In this document: positions 43,290 through 51,601 of the stretch, piece after piece
Layout: each line of letters opens with the position of its first letter
How positions within the stretch are numbered: the stretch's first letter is position 1
DNA from: Anoxybacteroides tepidamans
GTDB taxonomy: Bacteria; Bacillota; Bacilli; Bacillales; Anoxybacillaceae
Direction: 5' to 3'
Length of the DNA stretch: 64,000 bases
NCBI RefSeq assembly: GCF_014201465.1
Contig: NZ_JACHEP010000004.1
Coordinates: 1 to 64,000, forward strand
Notes under the pieces: generated by a model
What the model saw: the letters and a program-made list of their open reading frames with translations, nothing else
Told to the model about the DNA's origin: nothing
The model's database searches: none
Program-made: the position numbers and the translations under genes

Positions 43290-44198
43290 ATGACGCATCG
43301 GAAAGTTCGCTTTATTGAAACCGCAATGAAACTATTTGCGGAAAAAGGGTATCATGCCACATCGATTCAAGATATTGTCGAAGCGTGGGGCATTTCTAAA
43401 GGAGCGTTTTACCACCATTTTTCTTCAAAAGAAGATCTCATGCTTTCCATTGTGAAGCACCATTTTGAAAAGCTATTTTCGCAATTTATGAACGACAAGC
43501 CAGAAGGTGAATCAGAAAAAAAATGGTTTATCCGACAAATAGCGATGCAAATCGAAGGCATCGTTTCGCAAAAAGAATTTTTCCAAATGATGATGGCCGA
43601 ACAGCTGCCAAAAATTAACGAGAATATTCAACGTTATTTATTTGCGCAGCGCGCGCGTATGTTTAATTGGTATTGCGAGCGGCTGATCGACGTATATGGC
43701 GAAAAAATTGAAAAGCACGTCTTTGACGTAGCTGCGATCTTAAACGGTGCTTTGCGCGAATATGTCTTTTATATGATGTTTTATTCGAACATGCTTCGCG
43801 CCGAAGATATTGCTCAGTTTATCGTGCGGCGAATCGATGCGATCGTCGTTCATTTTGCAGCGCATGAAGAGCCGCTGCTGAAAAAAGAAATGATTCGCTG
43901 CTTCACAGAAATAGAAGAGCGGGAACGGCATGAGCGAAAAACGCAAATCATTGCCCAAATCGAACGCCTAAAAGAAAAGGTATCATCGCTTACGTTAGAC
44001 AAAAAAACGCATCATCAGCTGCATGCCGCGCTCGACACGTTAGAGGCGGAATTTGCGAACGAACAATCAACCCCAAGGGAGTACGTCGTCAAAGGGATTT
44101 TATTGTATATCGAAAGCCAACATATTCAACTGTTATCAGAAGCCATTGCCTCGTTAACGGAAATTGTTCATGAGTATATGGCAAATCATCATAGATAG
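43290..44198 (+). CDS. TetR/AcrR-family transcriptional regulator
   Basis: The N-terminal TetR HTH is clear (RFIETAMKLFAEKGYHATSI, then ISKGAFYHHFSSKEDLM). At 302 aa it is about 100 residues longer than a typical TetR, with an added C-terminal helical domain, comparable in size to B. subtilis YerO. ATG 43290 follows AGGAGAGGAG only 24 bases after MITE-A ends. The MFS gene follows 12 bases after its stop, so the two are co-transcribed. The three TGAC-N6-GTCA sites upstream are the likely autoregulatory operators. Confidence 0.88.
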   Translation: MTHRKVRFIETAMKLFAEKGYHATSIQDIVEAWGISKGAFYHHFSSKEDLMLSIVKHHFEKLFSQFMNDKPEGESEKKWFIRQIAMQIEGIVSQKEFFQMMMAEQLPKINENIQRYLFAQRARMFNWYCERLIDVYGEKIEKHVFDVAAILNGALREYVFYMMFYSNMLRAEDIAQFIVRRIDAIVVHFAAHEEPLLKKEMIRCFTEIEERERHERKTQIIAQIERLKEKVSSLTLDKKTHHQLHAALDTLEAEFANEQSTPREYVVKGILLYIESQHIQLLSEAIASLTEIVHEYMANHHR

Positions 44199-44209
44199 GG
44201 GAAGATAAG

Positions 44210-45808
44210 ATGTCAGAAACAGCTGCATTGCCAATATCAAGCATTAAGCATCGCCATTTATTAATTACGGGGTTAATGATTGCGATGTTGTTCGGTGCGC
44301 TCGACGGGACGATTGTCGGAACGGCGATGCCGCGCATCGTCGGCGAACTCGGCGGGTTAAGCGTCATGACGTGGGTGACGACCGCTTATATGCTCACGTC
44401 AACGACCGTTGTGCCGATCGCCGGAAAATTAGCGGACTTATTAGGGCGGAGAGTCATTTACGTATCGGGGTTAATTATTTTCATGGCCGGCTCGGCGCTT
44501 TGCGGCATGGCTGGTAATATGACCGAACTCATTATTTACCGCGGCATGCAAGGCATTGGCGGCGGCATTATGATGCCGATGGCGATGATTATTATCGGCG
44601 ATTTGTTTACCGGAAAAGAGCGGGCGAAATGGCAAGGTGTGTTTGGCGGCTTGTACGGGCTGGCCTCGATTTTAGGTCCGCAAATCGGCGGCTGGATCGT
44701 CGACCATTTAAGCTGGGAATGGGTGTTTTACATTAACCTTCCTGTCGGCATTTTAGCGACGATTTTTATTGCGATGGGCTTGAGTAAGCACGAAGCGAAA
44801 GGGGCGGTCAAATTTGACATTGCCGGTATGTTTACGATGGTCGTCGGCGTCGTCAGTTTATTGCTGGCGTTGACGTTCGGCGGTGATAAATACGCGTGGA
44901 CGTCATGGCAAATTATCGGCTTGTTTGTGATGTCAGCGCTCTTTTTAACCGCGTTTGTCTTCGTGGAACGAAAAGCGGAGGAGCCGGTGTTGCCGATTCA
45001 TTTATTTAAACACCGCACGTTTGTCGTGTTAAACGGCATTGGCTTTTTAATGAGCGTCGGCATGTTTGGTGCGATTATGTTCGTTCCGCTATTTATGCAA
45101 GGGGTTGTCGGCGTCAGCGCAACACAGTCAGGGACGATTATGACTCCGATGATGATTACGATGATTATCGGCAGCATTGTCGGTGGACGAATGGTATATA
45201 AAATCGGGGTAAAAACGCAGTTGATTGCCGGCATGGTTATTATGGCGTCTGGATTAGGATTGCTCGGCACGATGGATACGGATACGACGCGGTGGACAGC
45301 GACGCTTTATATGATTGTGCTCGGGCTTGGTGTCGGACTTGTCATGCCGTTATTGACGCTCGTGTTACAAGAAACGTTCCCGAAATCAGAAATGGGCGTG
45401 GTGACATCGTCGAGCCAATTTTTCCGTTCCATTGGCGGTACGTTCGGGATGACGATTTTAGGAGCGGTGATGAACCACCGGTCAAGCACGCTGCTCGAAG
45501 ACCGGTTGATGCCGCTATTAAAGGGACTTCCACCGCAGGCGAAAGCGATGGTCGATCAGTTTTCGCATATGATTCACGACAATCCGCAAAGTTTATATTC
45601 GGCATTATTAAGCCCGAAAGCAATGGCAAGCATGCCGGCGCAGATGAAAAATGCGCTCGTGCCAATTTTAAAACAGTCGCTTGTCGACTCGCTCCATTCC
45701 GTCTTTACGTTCGGGCTTGTCTTTGTCGCCTGCGGAGCGGTGTTAACATTCGTATTGCGTAAAATTACCCTCTCCGAACAGAGCCGGAGAATGAAAGAAA
45801 GTGCGTGA
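44210..45808 (+). CDS. MFS multidrug efflux transporter, DHA2 (14-TMS) family
   Basis: A proton-driven drug exporter of the EmrB/QacA type. About 14 membrane segments occupy 532 residues. Motif D1 LDGTIVGTAMPRI is near residue 30, motif A GKLADLLGRR near 73, and motif C GPQIGGWIVD near 162. ATG 44210 follows GGGGAAG. It is controlled by the adjacent TetR protein. Substrates cannot be predicted. A compact hairpin terminator follows. Confidence 0.92.
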   Translation: MSETAALPISSIKHRHLLITGLMIAMLFGALDGTIVGTAMPRIVGELGGLSVMTWVTTAYMLTSTTVVPIAGKLADLLGRRVIYVSGLIIFMAGSALCGMAGNMTELIIYRGMQGIGGGIMMPMAMIIIGDLFTGKERAKWQGVFGGLYGLASILGPQIGGWIVDHLSWEWVFYINLPVGILATIFIAMGLSKHEAKGAVKFDIAGMFTMVVGVVSLLLALTFGGDKYAWTSWQIIGLFVMSALFLTAFVFVERKAEEPVLPIHLFKHRTFVVLNGIGFLMSVGMFGAIMFVPLFMQGVVGVSATQSGTIMTPMMITMIIGSIVGGRMVYKIGVKTQLIAGMVIMASGLGLLGTMDTDTTRWTATLYMIVLGLGVGLVMPLLTLVLQETFPKSEMGVVTSSSQFFRSIGGTFGMTILGAVMNHRSSTLLEDRLMPLLKGLPPQAKAMVDQFSHMIHDNPQSLYSALLSPKAMASMPAQMKNALVPILKQSLVDSLHSVFTFGLVFVACGAVLTFVLRKITLSEQSRRMKESA

Positions 45809-45816
45809 TGTCGATT

Positions 45817-45841
45817 TAGAGAGCTGGCTCTCTATTTTTTA
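45817..45841 (+). terminator. Terminator after the MFS gene
   Basis: TAGAGAGC pairs with GCTCTCTA with a very tight loop, followed by TTTTTT. Confidence 0.75.
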
Positions 45842-45863
45842 TCGATCGTGTCAATCCCTATCC

Positions 45864-46044
45864 TTGCAAAACGAGCTACGTCATTTGTATAATATAAGCA
45901 GATATTTCGTAAAATAAAAAAGACTGAGCGCTGCGAACGCTCAGCCGAAGCAGCCACATGCCGCAAGAAGAGCGGCTGACCTTTAAGTTTTGACAGCGAA
46001 ATAACCGTCATACCTTTGGTCGAGGGGGACGGTTATTTCTTTTT
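45864..46044 (+). ncRNA. Candidate small structured RNA with its own promoter and terminator
   Basis: A promoter TTGCAA (45864-45869), 18-bp spacer, TATAAT (45888-45893) precedes about 145 bases of non-coding DNA. These hold a perfect 7-bp hairpin at 45924-45944 (CTGAGCG/CGCTCAG), a middle region with GCAGCC...GGCTG pairing, and a strong terminator at 45998-46039 with a perfect 12-bp stem and T5 tail. No plus-strand gene follows for 3 kb, so it is not a leader. The minus strand has a 20-codon hydrophobic frame near 46050-46110 that I do not call. No known RNA family is recognised. Confidence 0.45.
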
Positions 46045-46138
46045 GTTTATATAGACGACCATCGTGACGATCAATGTTAGTATCCCTATCAGCACTAAAC
46101 TGAATTGTGATTTTCAACAACGAAGCAAGCGTCCTATG

Positions 46139-46471
46139 TCAATCAAACACTCGCGATCTTGTTAAAAAACGCACGCCTTCCGGTCCTTCTAATGAAAACA
46201 TGCCGCCTCTGCCAGGGACGACGTCGATGATGAGCTGCGTATGCTTCCAATACTCGTATTGGGCGGCGGAGATATAAAACGGACAGCCGCCGATTTCGCC
46301 AAGAAGCACATCCGAATCCCCGACAATTAACTCTCCTTGCGGGTAGCACATCGGCGAACTTCCGTCACAGCACCCGCCCGATTGATGAAACATGAGCGGC
46401 CCGTGTTTCGCCTTCAATTTTTCGATTAACTGCAACGCCGCATCGGTGGCGATGACTTTCGGCTGCATCAT
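46139..46471 (-). CDS. DUF779 family protein
   Basis: 110 residues with a conserved cysteine-rich segment SGGCCDGSSPMC near residue 33 and GGCPFYI near 63. DUF779 proteins are usually encoded next to aldehyde dehydrogenases, as here, and their role is unknown; the cysteines suggest metal binding. I choose ATG 46471, six bases after AGGAG; the GTG six bases upstream is less well spaced. A hairpin separates it from the aldehyde dehydrogenase, so its level is probably reduced by partial termination. Confidence 0.88.
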   Translation of the reverse strand: MMQPKVIATDAALQLIEKLKAKHGPLMFHQSGGCCDGSSPMCYPQGELIVGDSDVLLGEIGGCPFYISAAQYEYWKHTQLIIDVVPGRGGMFSLEGPEGVRFLTRSRVFD

Positions 46472-46485
46472 TTCCACTCCTTTCT

Positions 46486-46517
46486 AAAAAAGGCAGCGTG
46501 CAATTGCGCGCTGCCTT
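46486..46517 (-). terminator. Terminator/attenuator between aldehyde dehydrogenase and DUF779
   Basis: On the minus strand AAGGCAGCG and CGCTGCCTT pair around a 10-nt loop and run into TTTTTT. It lies between two co-directional genes 53 bases apart. Confidence 0.8.
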
Positions 46518-46524
46518 GTTGATT

Positions 46525-48045
46525 TTAAAAGAATCCTAATTTCTTTGGCGAATAGCTGACAAGCAAGTTTTTCGTCTGTTGGTAATGCTCAAGCATCATT
46601 TTGTGCGTTTCACGGCCGATGCCGGACAGTTTGTAGCCGCCAAACGCTGCATGGGCTGGATATGCATGATAGCAGTTCGTCCAGACGCGTCCTGCTTGAA
46701 TGCCGCGGCCGAAGCGATAGGCGGTATTGATATCGCGCGTCCAAACGCCGGCGCCTAAGCCGTACAACGTTTCGTTGGCGATCGCGAGCGCTTCGTCTTT
46801 ATCTTTGAACGTCGTGACCGACACGACTGGTCCGAAAATTTCCTCTTGGAAAATGCGCATTTTATTATGTCCTTTAAAGACGGTTGGCTTGACGTAATAT
46901 CCGCCGCTTAACTCGCCTTCTAAGAAATTGCGTTCACCGCCGATGAGAAGTTCAGCTCCTTCTTGCTTGCCGATGTCAATGTAGGACAAGATTTTTTCAA
47001 GCTGCTCAGAAGATGCTTGCGCGCCGATCATCGTACTTGTATCGAGCGGATTGCCTTGCTTAATTTGTTTGACGCGCTCTAACGCCCGCTCCATAAACAC
47101 GTCATAAATTGATTCTTCAATGAGAGCGCGGGACGGGCATGTGCACACTTCGCCTTGGTTTAACGCAAACATCGTAAATCCTTCGAGCGCTTTATCGAAA
47201 AATTCATCGTTTTTTGCCGCGACATCAGCAAAGAAGATGTTTGGCGATTTTCCGCCGAGTTCAAGCGTGACTGGGATGATGTTTTGCGATGCATATTGCA
47301 TAATTAAGCGCCCTGTCGTCGTTTCGCCGGTGAACGCCACTTTCGCGATGCGAGGGTTTGACGCGAGCGGCTTCCCGGCTTCAAGACCGAATCCGTTGAC
47401 GACGTTGACGACTCCTTTTGGCAAAAGATCTGCGATAAGTTCCATCAGCACAAGGATGGATGTCGGTGTTTGTTCTGCCGGTTTTAACACGACGCAGTTT
47501 CCAGCCGCCAGAGCGGGAGCGAGTTTCCATGCGGCCATTAAAATCGGGAAGTTCCAAGGAATGATTTGTCCGACGACTCCGAGCGGTTCTTTGAAATGAT
47601 AAGCGACAGTATCATGATCCAATTCGGCTAAAGTGCCTTCTTCAGCGCGAATGCAGCCAGCGAAATAGCGAAAATGATCAATCGCAAGAGGAATGTCGGC
47701 TGCGAGCGTTTCGCGAATCGGCTTGCCGTTTTCCCATGTTTCGGCCACCGCAAGCATTTCCAAGTTTTCTTCCATGCGGTCGGCGATTTTGTTTAAAATG
47801 CGCGCCCGTTCGGCGACCGATGTGCGTCCCCAAGCGTCTTTTGCTGCATGCGCTGCGTCTAATGCCAATTCAATGTCGGCAGCTTTGGAGCGAGGGACTT
47901 CACAGTAAACCTGTCCCGTTACAGGAGAAATGTTCTCAAAATACTCGCCGTCTACCGGTGGCACCCATTGGCCGCCAATAAAGTTTTCATATCGTTTCTT
48001 GAACGTGATGAGCGAACCAGGCTGTCCAGGTTGAGCATAAATCAT
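46525..48045 (-). CDS. NAD(P)-dependent aldehyde dehydrogenase
   Basis: A 506-residue ALDH-superfamily enzyme of the acetaldehyde dehydrogenase (AldA/AcoD-like) group. The catalytic cysteine is in [11 protein letters not shown] near residue 301, the general-base glutamate in LELGGKSP near 264, and the NAD-site segment IIPWNFP near 160. ATG 48045 follows AAGGGGGAA. It is transcribed with DUF779. A sigma-A promoter at 48126-48154 and an inverted repeat/possible cre at 48069-48097 lie upstream, suggesting regulation by carbon source or aldehyde. Confidence 0.93.
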   Translation of the reverse strand: MIYAQPGQPGSLITFKKRYENFIGGQWVPPVDGEYFENISPVTGQVYCEVPRSKAADIELALDAAHAAKDAWGRTSVAERARILNKIADRMEENLEMLAVAETWENGKPIRETLAADIPLAIDHFRYFAGCIRAEEGTLAELDHDTVAYHFKEPLGVVGQIIPWNFPILMAAWKLAPALAAGNCVVLKPAEQTPTSILVLMELIADLLPKGVVNVVNGFGLEAGKPLASNPRIAKVAFTGETTTGRLIMQYASQNIIPVTLELGGKSPNIFFADVAAKNDEFFDKALEGFTMFALNQGEVCTCPSRALIEESIYDVFMERALERVKQIKQGNPLDTSTMIGAQASSEQLEKILSYIDIGKQEGAELLIGGERNFLEGELSGGYYVKPTVFKGHNKMRIFQEEIFGPVVSVTTFKDKDEALAIANETLYGLGAGVWTRDINTAYRFGRGIQAGRVWTNCYHAYPAHAAFGGYKLSGIGRETHKMMLEHYQQTKNLLVSYSPKKLGFF

Positions 48046-48068
48046 TTAAATTCCCCCTTTGTTTGACA

Positions 48069-48097
48069 TGTATACGCTTACAAACGAATCGTATACA
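48069..48097 (-). promoter_or_regulatory. Inverted repeat and possible cre in the aldehyde dehydrogenase leader
   Basis: TGTATACG (48069-48076) and CGTATACA (48090-48097) form a perfect inverted repeat with a 13-bp spacer. The first arm with its neighbour reads TGTAAGCGTATACA on the minus strand, close to a cre. Either a dedicated operator or CcpA site is possible. Confidence 0.45.
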
Positions 48098-48125
48098 AAA
48101 TATTTAGAAAATTCCTGCAATAAAA

Positions 48126-48154
48126 ATGATAGCATTTGTTAACGTTTTTGTCAA
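48126..48154 (-). promoter_or_regulatory. Sigma-A promoter of the aldehyde dehydrogenase gene
   Basis: On the minus strand TTGACA (48154-48149), a 17-bp spacer and TATCAT (48131-48126), about 80 bases before the start codon. Confidence 0.75.
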
Positions 48155-48226
48155 AAAAACTACCAATCTACGTTCGATATAGATTATACTCACCTGCTTC
48201 GTAAAATATGACTGTTTTGTGAAAAA

Positions 48227-48250
48227 AAAGCTAGCGATCGCTAGCTTTAG
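48227..48250 (-). terminator. Terminator overlapping the stop of the 48247-48816 gene
   Basis: A perfect 22-bp palindrome AAAGCTAGCGATCGCTAGCTTT with eight T residues following on the minus strand. The gene's TAA overlaps it. Confidence 0.75.
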
Positions 48251-48816
48251 TACTTGAGTTCAAGCCCATCTAACAGAAAATTTGCATAGGCGCCGCTTAA
48301 ATGATGGAACGCTTCTAATACATCGTTCGGTTCGGCATCAAAAAATCCTTTCATCATGTCTTGATTTTGTTCGTGAATAAAGCTTAAAATGAAATCCGTT
48401 TTAATGCGGTTGGCGATTAAAACGGCACAATACGACCGCTCGAGCTGTTGCTTGCGCTCTTTTTGGTCCGCAATTTGCGCAAAATGCGTTTCGTAGCGGC
48501 CGACGATGTTTGGCAGCTCGCCTTGAATGCGCGTTTGCGCCTCTGTTAACATCGCTTCGACCGCAGTAGCCGTCGGAAACGTGCGGTTTGTAAGCACCGT
48601 CTGAAAAATTTGTTGCAGCGCATACGTCGATTCCGTCGCGAAGGCGACATTTGCCAGCAAGACGCGCATGTATTCAGCTTCATTCGCGCTGTCAATTCGC
48701 ATTTTCATAATAACTTCGAGCACATCGGAATGAATTTTTTCTTTTGTCCAATCGTTTATGAGCTGGTGAAGCAGTACAGATAATACTTGCGCGATTTCTT
48801 CTTTTGCTACTTCCAT
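48247..48816 (-). CDS. Unrecognised helical protein, 189 aa
   Basis: I do not recognise this protein. It appears entirely helical and cytoplasmic, acidic, with no signal peptide, membrane segment or cysteine cluster. The size and the phrase ANRIKTDFILSFIHE loosely recall the ligand-binding half of a TetR regulator, but no N-terminal HTH is visible. ATG 48816 is preceded by AAGGCAGGGAC, a modest ribosome site. It is monocistronic with a strong terminator. It lies between an aldehyde dehydrogenase operon and comK. Bases 48817-49020 are A+T-rich promoter DNA. Confidence 0.7.
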   Translation of the reverse strand: MEVAKEEIAQVLSVLLHQLINDWTKEKIHSDVLEVIMKMRIDSANEAEYMRVLLANVAFATESTYALQQIFQTVLTNRTFPTATAVEAMLTEAQTRIQGELPNIVGRYETHFAQIADQKERKQQLERSYCAVLIANRIKTDFILSFIHEQNQDMMKGFFDAEPNDVLEAFHHLSGAYANFLLDGLELKY

Positions 48817-49037
48817 CGATCAGTCCCTGCCTTATATGTAGTATGTACATTTAGAATGCCACTGCCATCGGCAAGAAGTCAATAGCGGCCATTTGTAGAT
48901 AGGAATAATTTTTCTTTAATAACAAAAATCATTCTATATTTAAAATTTTTGTAATAGATAGAAAAAATAAAAAATTTCTCTTTTGAGATACGAACATATG
49001 TGCTAAAATTATGGTATAAAATGGTGAGTGAGGGGGA

Positions 49038-49550
49038 ATGGGAGTGAAAGGGCATTACGAAATCCGCGAAGATACGCAAGCGCTCGAGCCGATGTACAAC
49101 GAGAGAGGACAGTTGTGTACAATCGTCCACGAAACGAATGCGACGTATACGATCGAAAAGTCGCCGCGGCAAATTGTCGAACATAGCTGCATTTATTACG
49201 GTTGCGCATATGAAGGTCGATTAGAGGCAGCAAAATTGATCCTTGGCTTAAAGCAAATGGTTCCGATTTCTGTTTGCACTTCTTTGCGATTGTACATGAT
49301 ACCGACTTGCTCCCCAGAAAGCGACAAATGTTTTTGGCTTGCTTTACGACATATCCACTATATCGAACCGTACAAACAAAAAAAGGCAAAAGTGACTCTC
49401 ACAAACGGTACTTCCCTCATCATTGATGTACACCGAGATACGCTTGAAGCGCGGCGGGCCAAAACGACGCTGCTGTATTACACGATGGAAACGCGCTGCG
49501 GCATTTATAAAGTGATTGAGCAAAAATTTCCGTTATGGCGGCTTTTCTAA
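49038..49550 (+). CDS. comK: Competence transcription factor ComK
   Basis: ComK activates DNA-uptake genes by binding AAAA-N5-TTTT boxes. The family segment IVEHSCIYYGCAYEGR near residues 45-60 parallels IVDRSCRFFGSSYAGR of B. subtilis ComK, and the later PTCSPESDKCFWLALRHI matches the conserved Cys/Trp region. Length 170 aa is slightly shorter than the Bacillus protein; the C-terminal part is diverged. The start is ATG 49038, with TGAGGGGG upstream. The upstream region is very A+T-rich with several A4/T4 tracts, so autoregulation is plausible, though I find no perfect box. A strong terminator follows. Confidence 0.8.
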   Translation: MGVKGHYEIREDTQALEPMYNERGQLCTIVHETNATYTIEKSPRQIVEHSCIYYGCAYEGRLEAAKLILGLKQMVPISVCTSLRLYMIPTCSPESDKCFWLALRHIHYIEPYKQKKAKVTLTNGTSLIIDVHRDTLEARRAKTTLLYYTMETRCGIYKVIEQKFPLWRLF

Positions 49551-49582
49551 AAACTGTCTCGTACATTGAGACAGTTTTTTGG
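49550..49582 (+). terminator. Terminator after comK
   Basis: Perfect 11-bp arms AAAACTGTCTC and GAGACAGTTTT around GTACATT, followed by TT. Confidence 0.85.
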
Positions 49583-49624
49583 CATATAATGAAAGAATAA
49601 AAGATCGTGAGAGGAGAAAGGAAA

Positions 49625-50059
49625 TTGAAACCGTTGCGACTGCGAGGACATCATTTATTATGTGTACACGGGTTTCGCGGCATGGGATACAGCCCGTCGT
49701 TTGTCGAAAAAATGTGGGAAATCGTCAAAGATATTCGCAATGAAGAAAAAGATGTTCCGATTCAAGTCGTGGTCGCGCTTGATGAGGCGTGTTTTTCTTG
49801 TCCGCACCACGGCGAATCGACGTGCCAAGCGGACCCAAATTCGAATGAACATGTCGTGTCGATGGATCGGAGAGTGCTTGAACACCTTGGCCTTGAAGAA
49901 AACGAAATATATTTAAAATCGGAATTGCTTCGCCTTACCGCCCAAAAAGTGCGGCCGGACGATTTAGACCGTTTGTGCGCGAACTGTTCGTGGCTCCAAT
50001 ACGGGGTATGCAAAGAAGGAATCGCCAACTTGCGATCAGGAAATGTGCAACAAAAATGA
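49625..50059 (+). CDS. DUF1284 family protein, cysteine-rich
   Basis: The N-terminus LRLRGHHLLCVHGFRGMGYS is the DUF1284 hallmark. Further cysteines in ACFSCPHHGESTC, near residue 60, and LCANCSWLQYGVC, near 125, suggest a metal or Fe-S site. The function is unknown. I choose TTG 49625, preceded by AGGAGAAAGG, giving 144 aa; the GTG at 49607 overlaps that site. A possible -10 element TATAAT is at 49585. It is followed by the aspartokinase gene after about 90 bases. Confidence 0.82.
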   Translation: MKPLRLRGHHLLCVHGFRGMGYSPSFVEKMWEIVKDIRNEEKDVPIQVVVALDEACFSCPHHGESTCQADPNSNEHVVSMDRRVLEHLGLEENEIYLKSELLRLTAQKVRPDDLDRLCANCSWLQYGVCKEGIANLRSGNVQQK

Positions 50060-50149
50060 TCGAATTATCAGAAATTGCTGCTTCCCCTTTCCAAAAAGTG
50101 TGGTATGATAACATATAAGCGATTTTTAAAAAAGAAAGGGTTATGGAAC

Positions 50150-51520
50150 ATGAAAGTAGCAAAATTCGGGGGAAGCTCTGTCGCCAGCGCCGAGCAATTT
50201 CGCAAAGTGGCGCATATTGTGCAATCTGACGTGGAGCGCCGCATAGTTGTCGTGTCCGCTCCAGGAAAGCGATACAAAACCGACACAAAAATGACCGATT
50301 TATTAATTCAGATTGGCGAAGCCGTGGTGCGTGGAGAAGCATATGAGCACGTGCTTGAAGCGGTCATTGAGCGGTATGCGGATATTGCGCGAGGATTGGA
50401 ATTGTCCGCTTCTAAGTTGATGGAGCAAATCAAAGCCGATTTGCGGCAAAAAATTGAAAACTATCGCCACGATCGTGATCGCCTTATGGATGCGCTTAAA
50501 GCGAGTGGCGAAGACAATAACGCAAAATTAATGGCATTGTATTTACAGAGCATCGGGTTGAATGCACATTATGTCAGCCCGCTTGATGCCGGCATTTTCG
50601 TTACCGATGAGCCGGGCAATGCGCAAATTTTACAAGAATCATATAAAAAGCTGCAACAACTTAAACATCGCTCCGGCGTTTTAGTCATCCCGGGATTTTT
50701 CGGTTATTCGCTAACTGGGCATATTGTCACGTTCCCGCGCGGCGGTTCGGATATTACCGGCTCGATCGTCGCGGCCGGAGTCGGTGCAGATGTGTACGAA
50801 AACTTTACTGACGTCGACTCGATTTATTGCGTCAACCCGTCAATCGTTGAAAATCCGCGCCAATTAAAAGAAATTACATATCGCGAAATGCGCGAGCTGT
50901 CGTATTCCGGTTTTTCCGTGTTTCACGATGAAGCGTTAGAGCCGGTCTATAAAGCGCGCATTCCGGTATGCGTAAAAAACACGAACAACCCGGAAGCGCC
51001 GGGAACATGGATCGTCGCCCACCGAGACCATCGAGACGAACCGGTCGCCGGCATTGCCAGCGACACCGGCTTTTGCAGCATTAACGTCAGCAAATATTTA
51101 ATGAACCGCGAGATCGGCTTTGGCCGAAAGCTCCTGCAAATTTTAGAAGATGAAGGCATTTCGTATGAGCATACGCCGTCAGGGATTGATAACATGTCGG
51201 TCATTTTGCGGGCGAATCAATTGGAAGGAGGAAAAGAGCAACGCATTATCGACCGCATTCAAACAGAACTGCAAGTGGATGATATTCAAATTGAATACGG
51301 TTTGGCGCTCATTATGGTCGTCGGCGAGGGCATGGAGCGCGCTGTCGGGGTCGCCGCGAAAGCGACAGCGGCCTTTGCCAAAGCTAATATCAATATTGAA
51401 ATGATCAACCAAGGTTCGTCGGAAGTGAGCATGATGTTTGGCGTAAAAGAGAATGTCGTCGACCAGGCAGTGCGGGCGTTATACGAAGCATATTTCCATT
51501 CCAAACAGCCACTCTCTTAA
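50150..51520 (+). CDS. Aspartokinase III (YclM-like)
   Basis: It phosphorylates aspartate at the head of the lysine, threonine and methionine pathway. The start KVAKFGGSSVA is the conserved kinase motif, FPRGGSDITGS the substrate/ATP loop near residue 195, and VNPSIVENPRQLKEI and SYSGFSVFHDEA follow as expected. The last 150 residues hold two ACT domains for feedback control (INQGSSEVSMMFGV near 425). Length 456 aa fits the third, separately regulated Bacillus isoenzyme. ATG 50150 has AAGAAAGGG upstream; the longer frame from 50075 has no ribosome site. A terminator overlaps the stop. Confidence 0.92.
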   Translation: MKVAKFGGSSVASAEQFRKVAHIVQSDVERRIVVVSAPGKRYKTDTKMTDLLIQIGEAVVRGEAYEHVLEAVIERYADIARGLELSASKLMEQIKADLRQKIENYRHDRDRLMDALKASGEDNNAKLMALYLQSIGLNAHYVSPLDAGIFVTDEPGNAQILQESYKKLQQLKHRSGVLVIPGFFGYSLTGHIVTFPRGGSDITGSIVAAGVGADVYENFTDVDSIYCVNPSIVENPRQLKEITYREMRELSYSGFSVFHDEALEPVYKARIPVCVKNTNNPEAPGTWIVAHRDHRDEPVAGIASDTGFCSINVSKYLMNREIGFGRKLLQILEDEGISYEHTPSGIDNMSVILRANQLEGGKEQRIIDRIQTELQVDDIQIEYGLALIMVVGEGMERAVGVAAKATAAFAKANINIEMINQGSSEVSMMFGVKENVVDQAVRALYEAYFHSKQPLS

Positions 51521-51537
51521 AAAGGGAGTGGTTTTTT
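51509..51537 (+). terminator. Terminator overlapping the aspartokinase stop
   Basis: CCACTCTC pairs with GGGAGTGG around a loop containing the TAA stop, followed by TTTTTT. Confidence 0.8.
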
Positions 51538-51601
51538 ACATAAGAAGGGAAAAAGAAGAAAATACTACCATTGTACAAATGTTGTCAATGGAGGAGCTGA
51601 C

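Noticed and set aside
46050-46112. Short hydrophobic minus-strand frame ending VVYINKKK
   Set aside because: No convincing start or ribosome site; about 20 codons only, perhaps a relic.
47120-47599. 159-codon frame opposite the aldehyde dehydrogenase
   Set aside because: Shadow of a conserved gene; no start signal and composition of a complementary frame.
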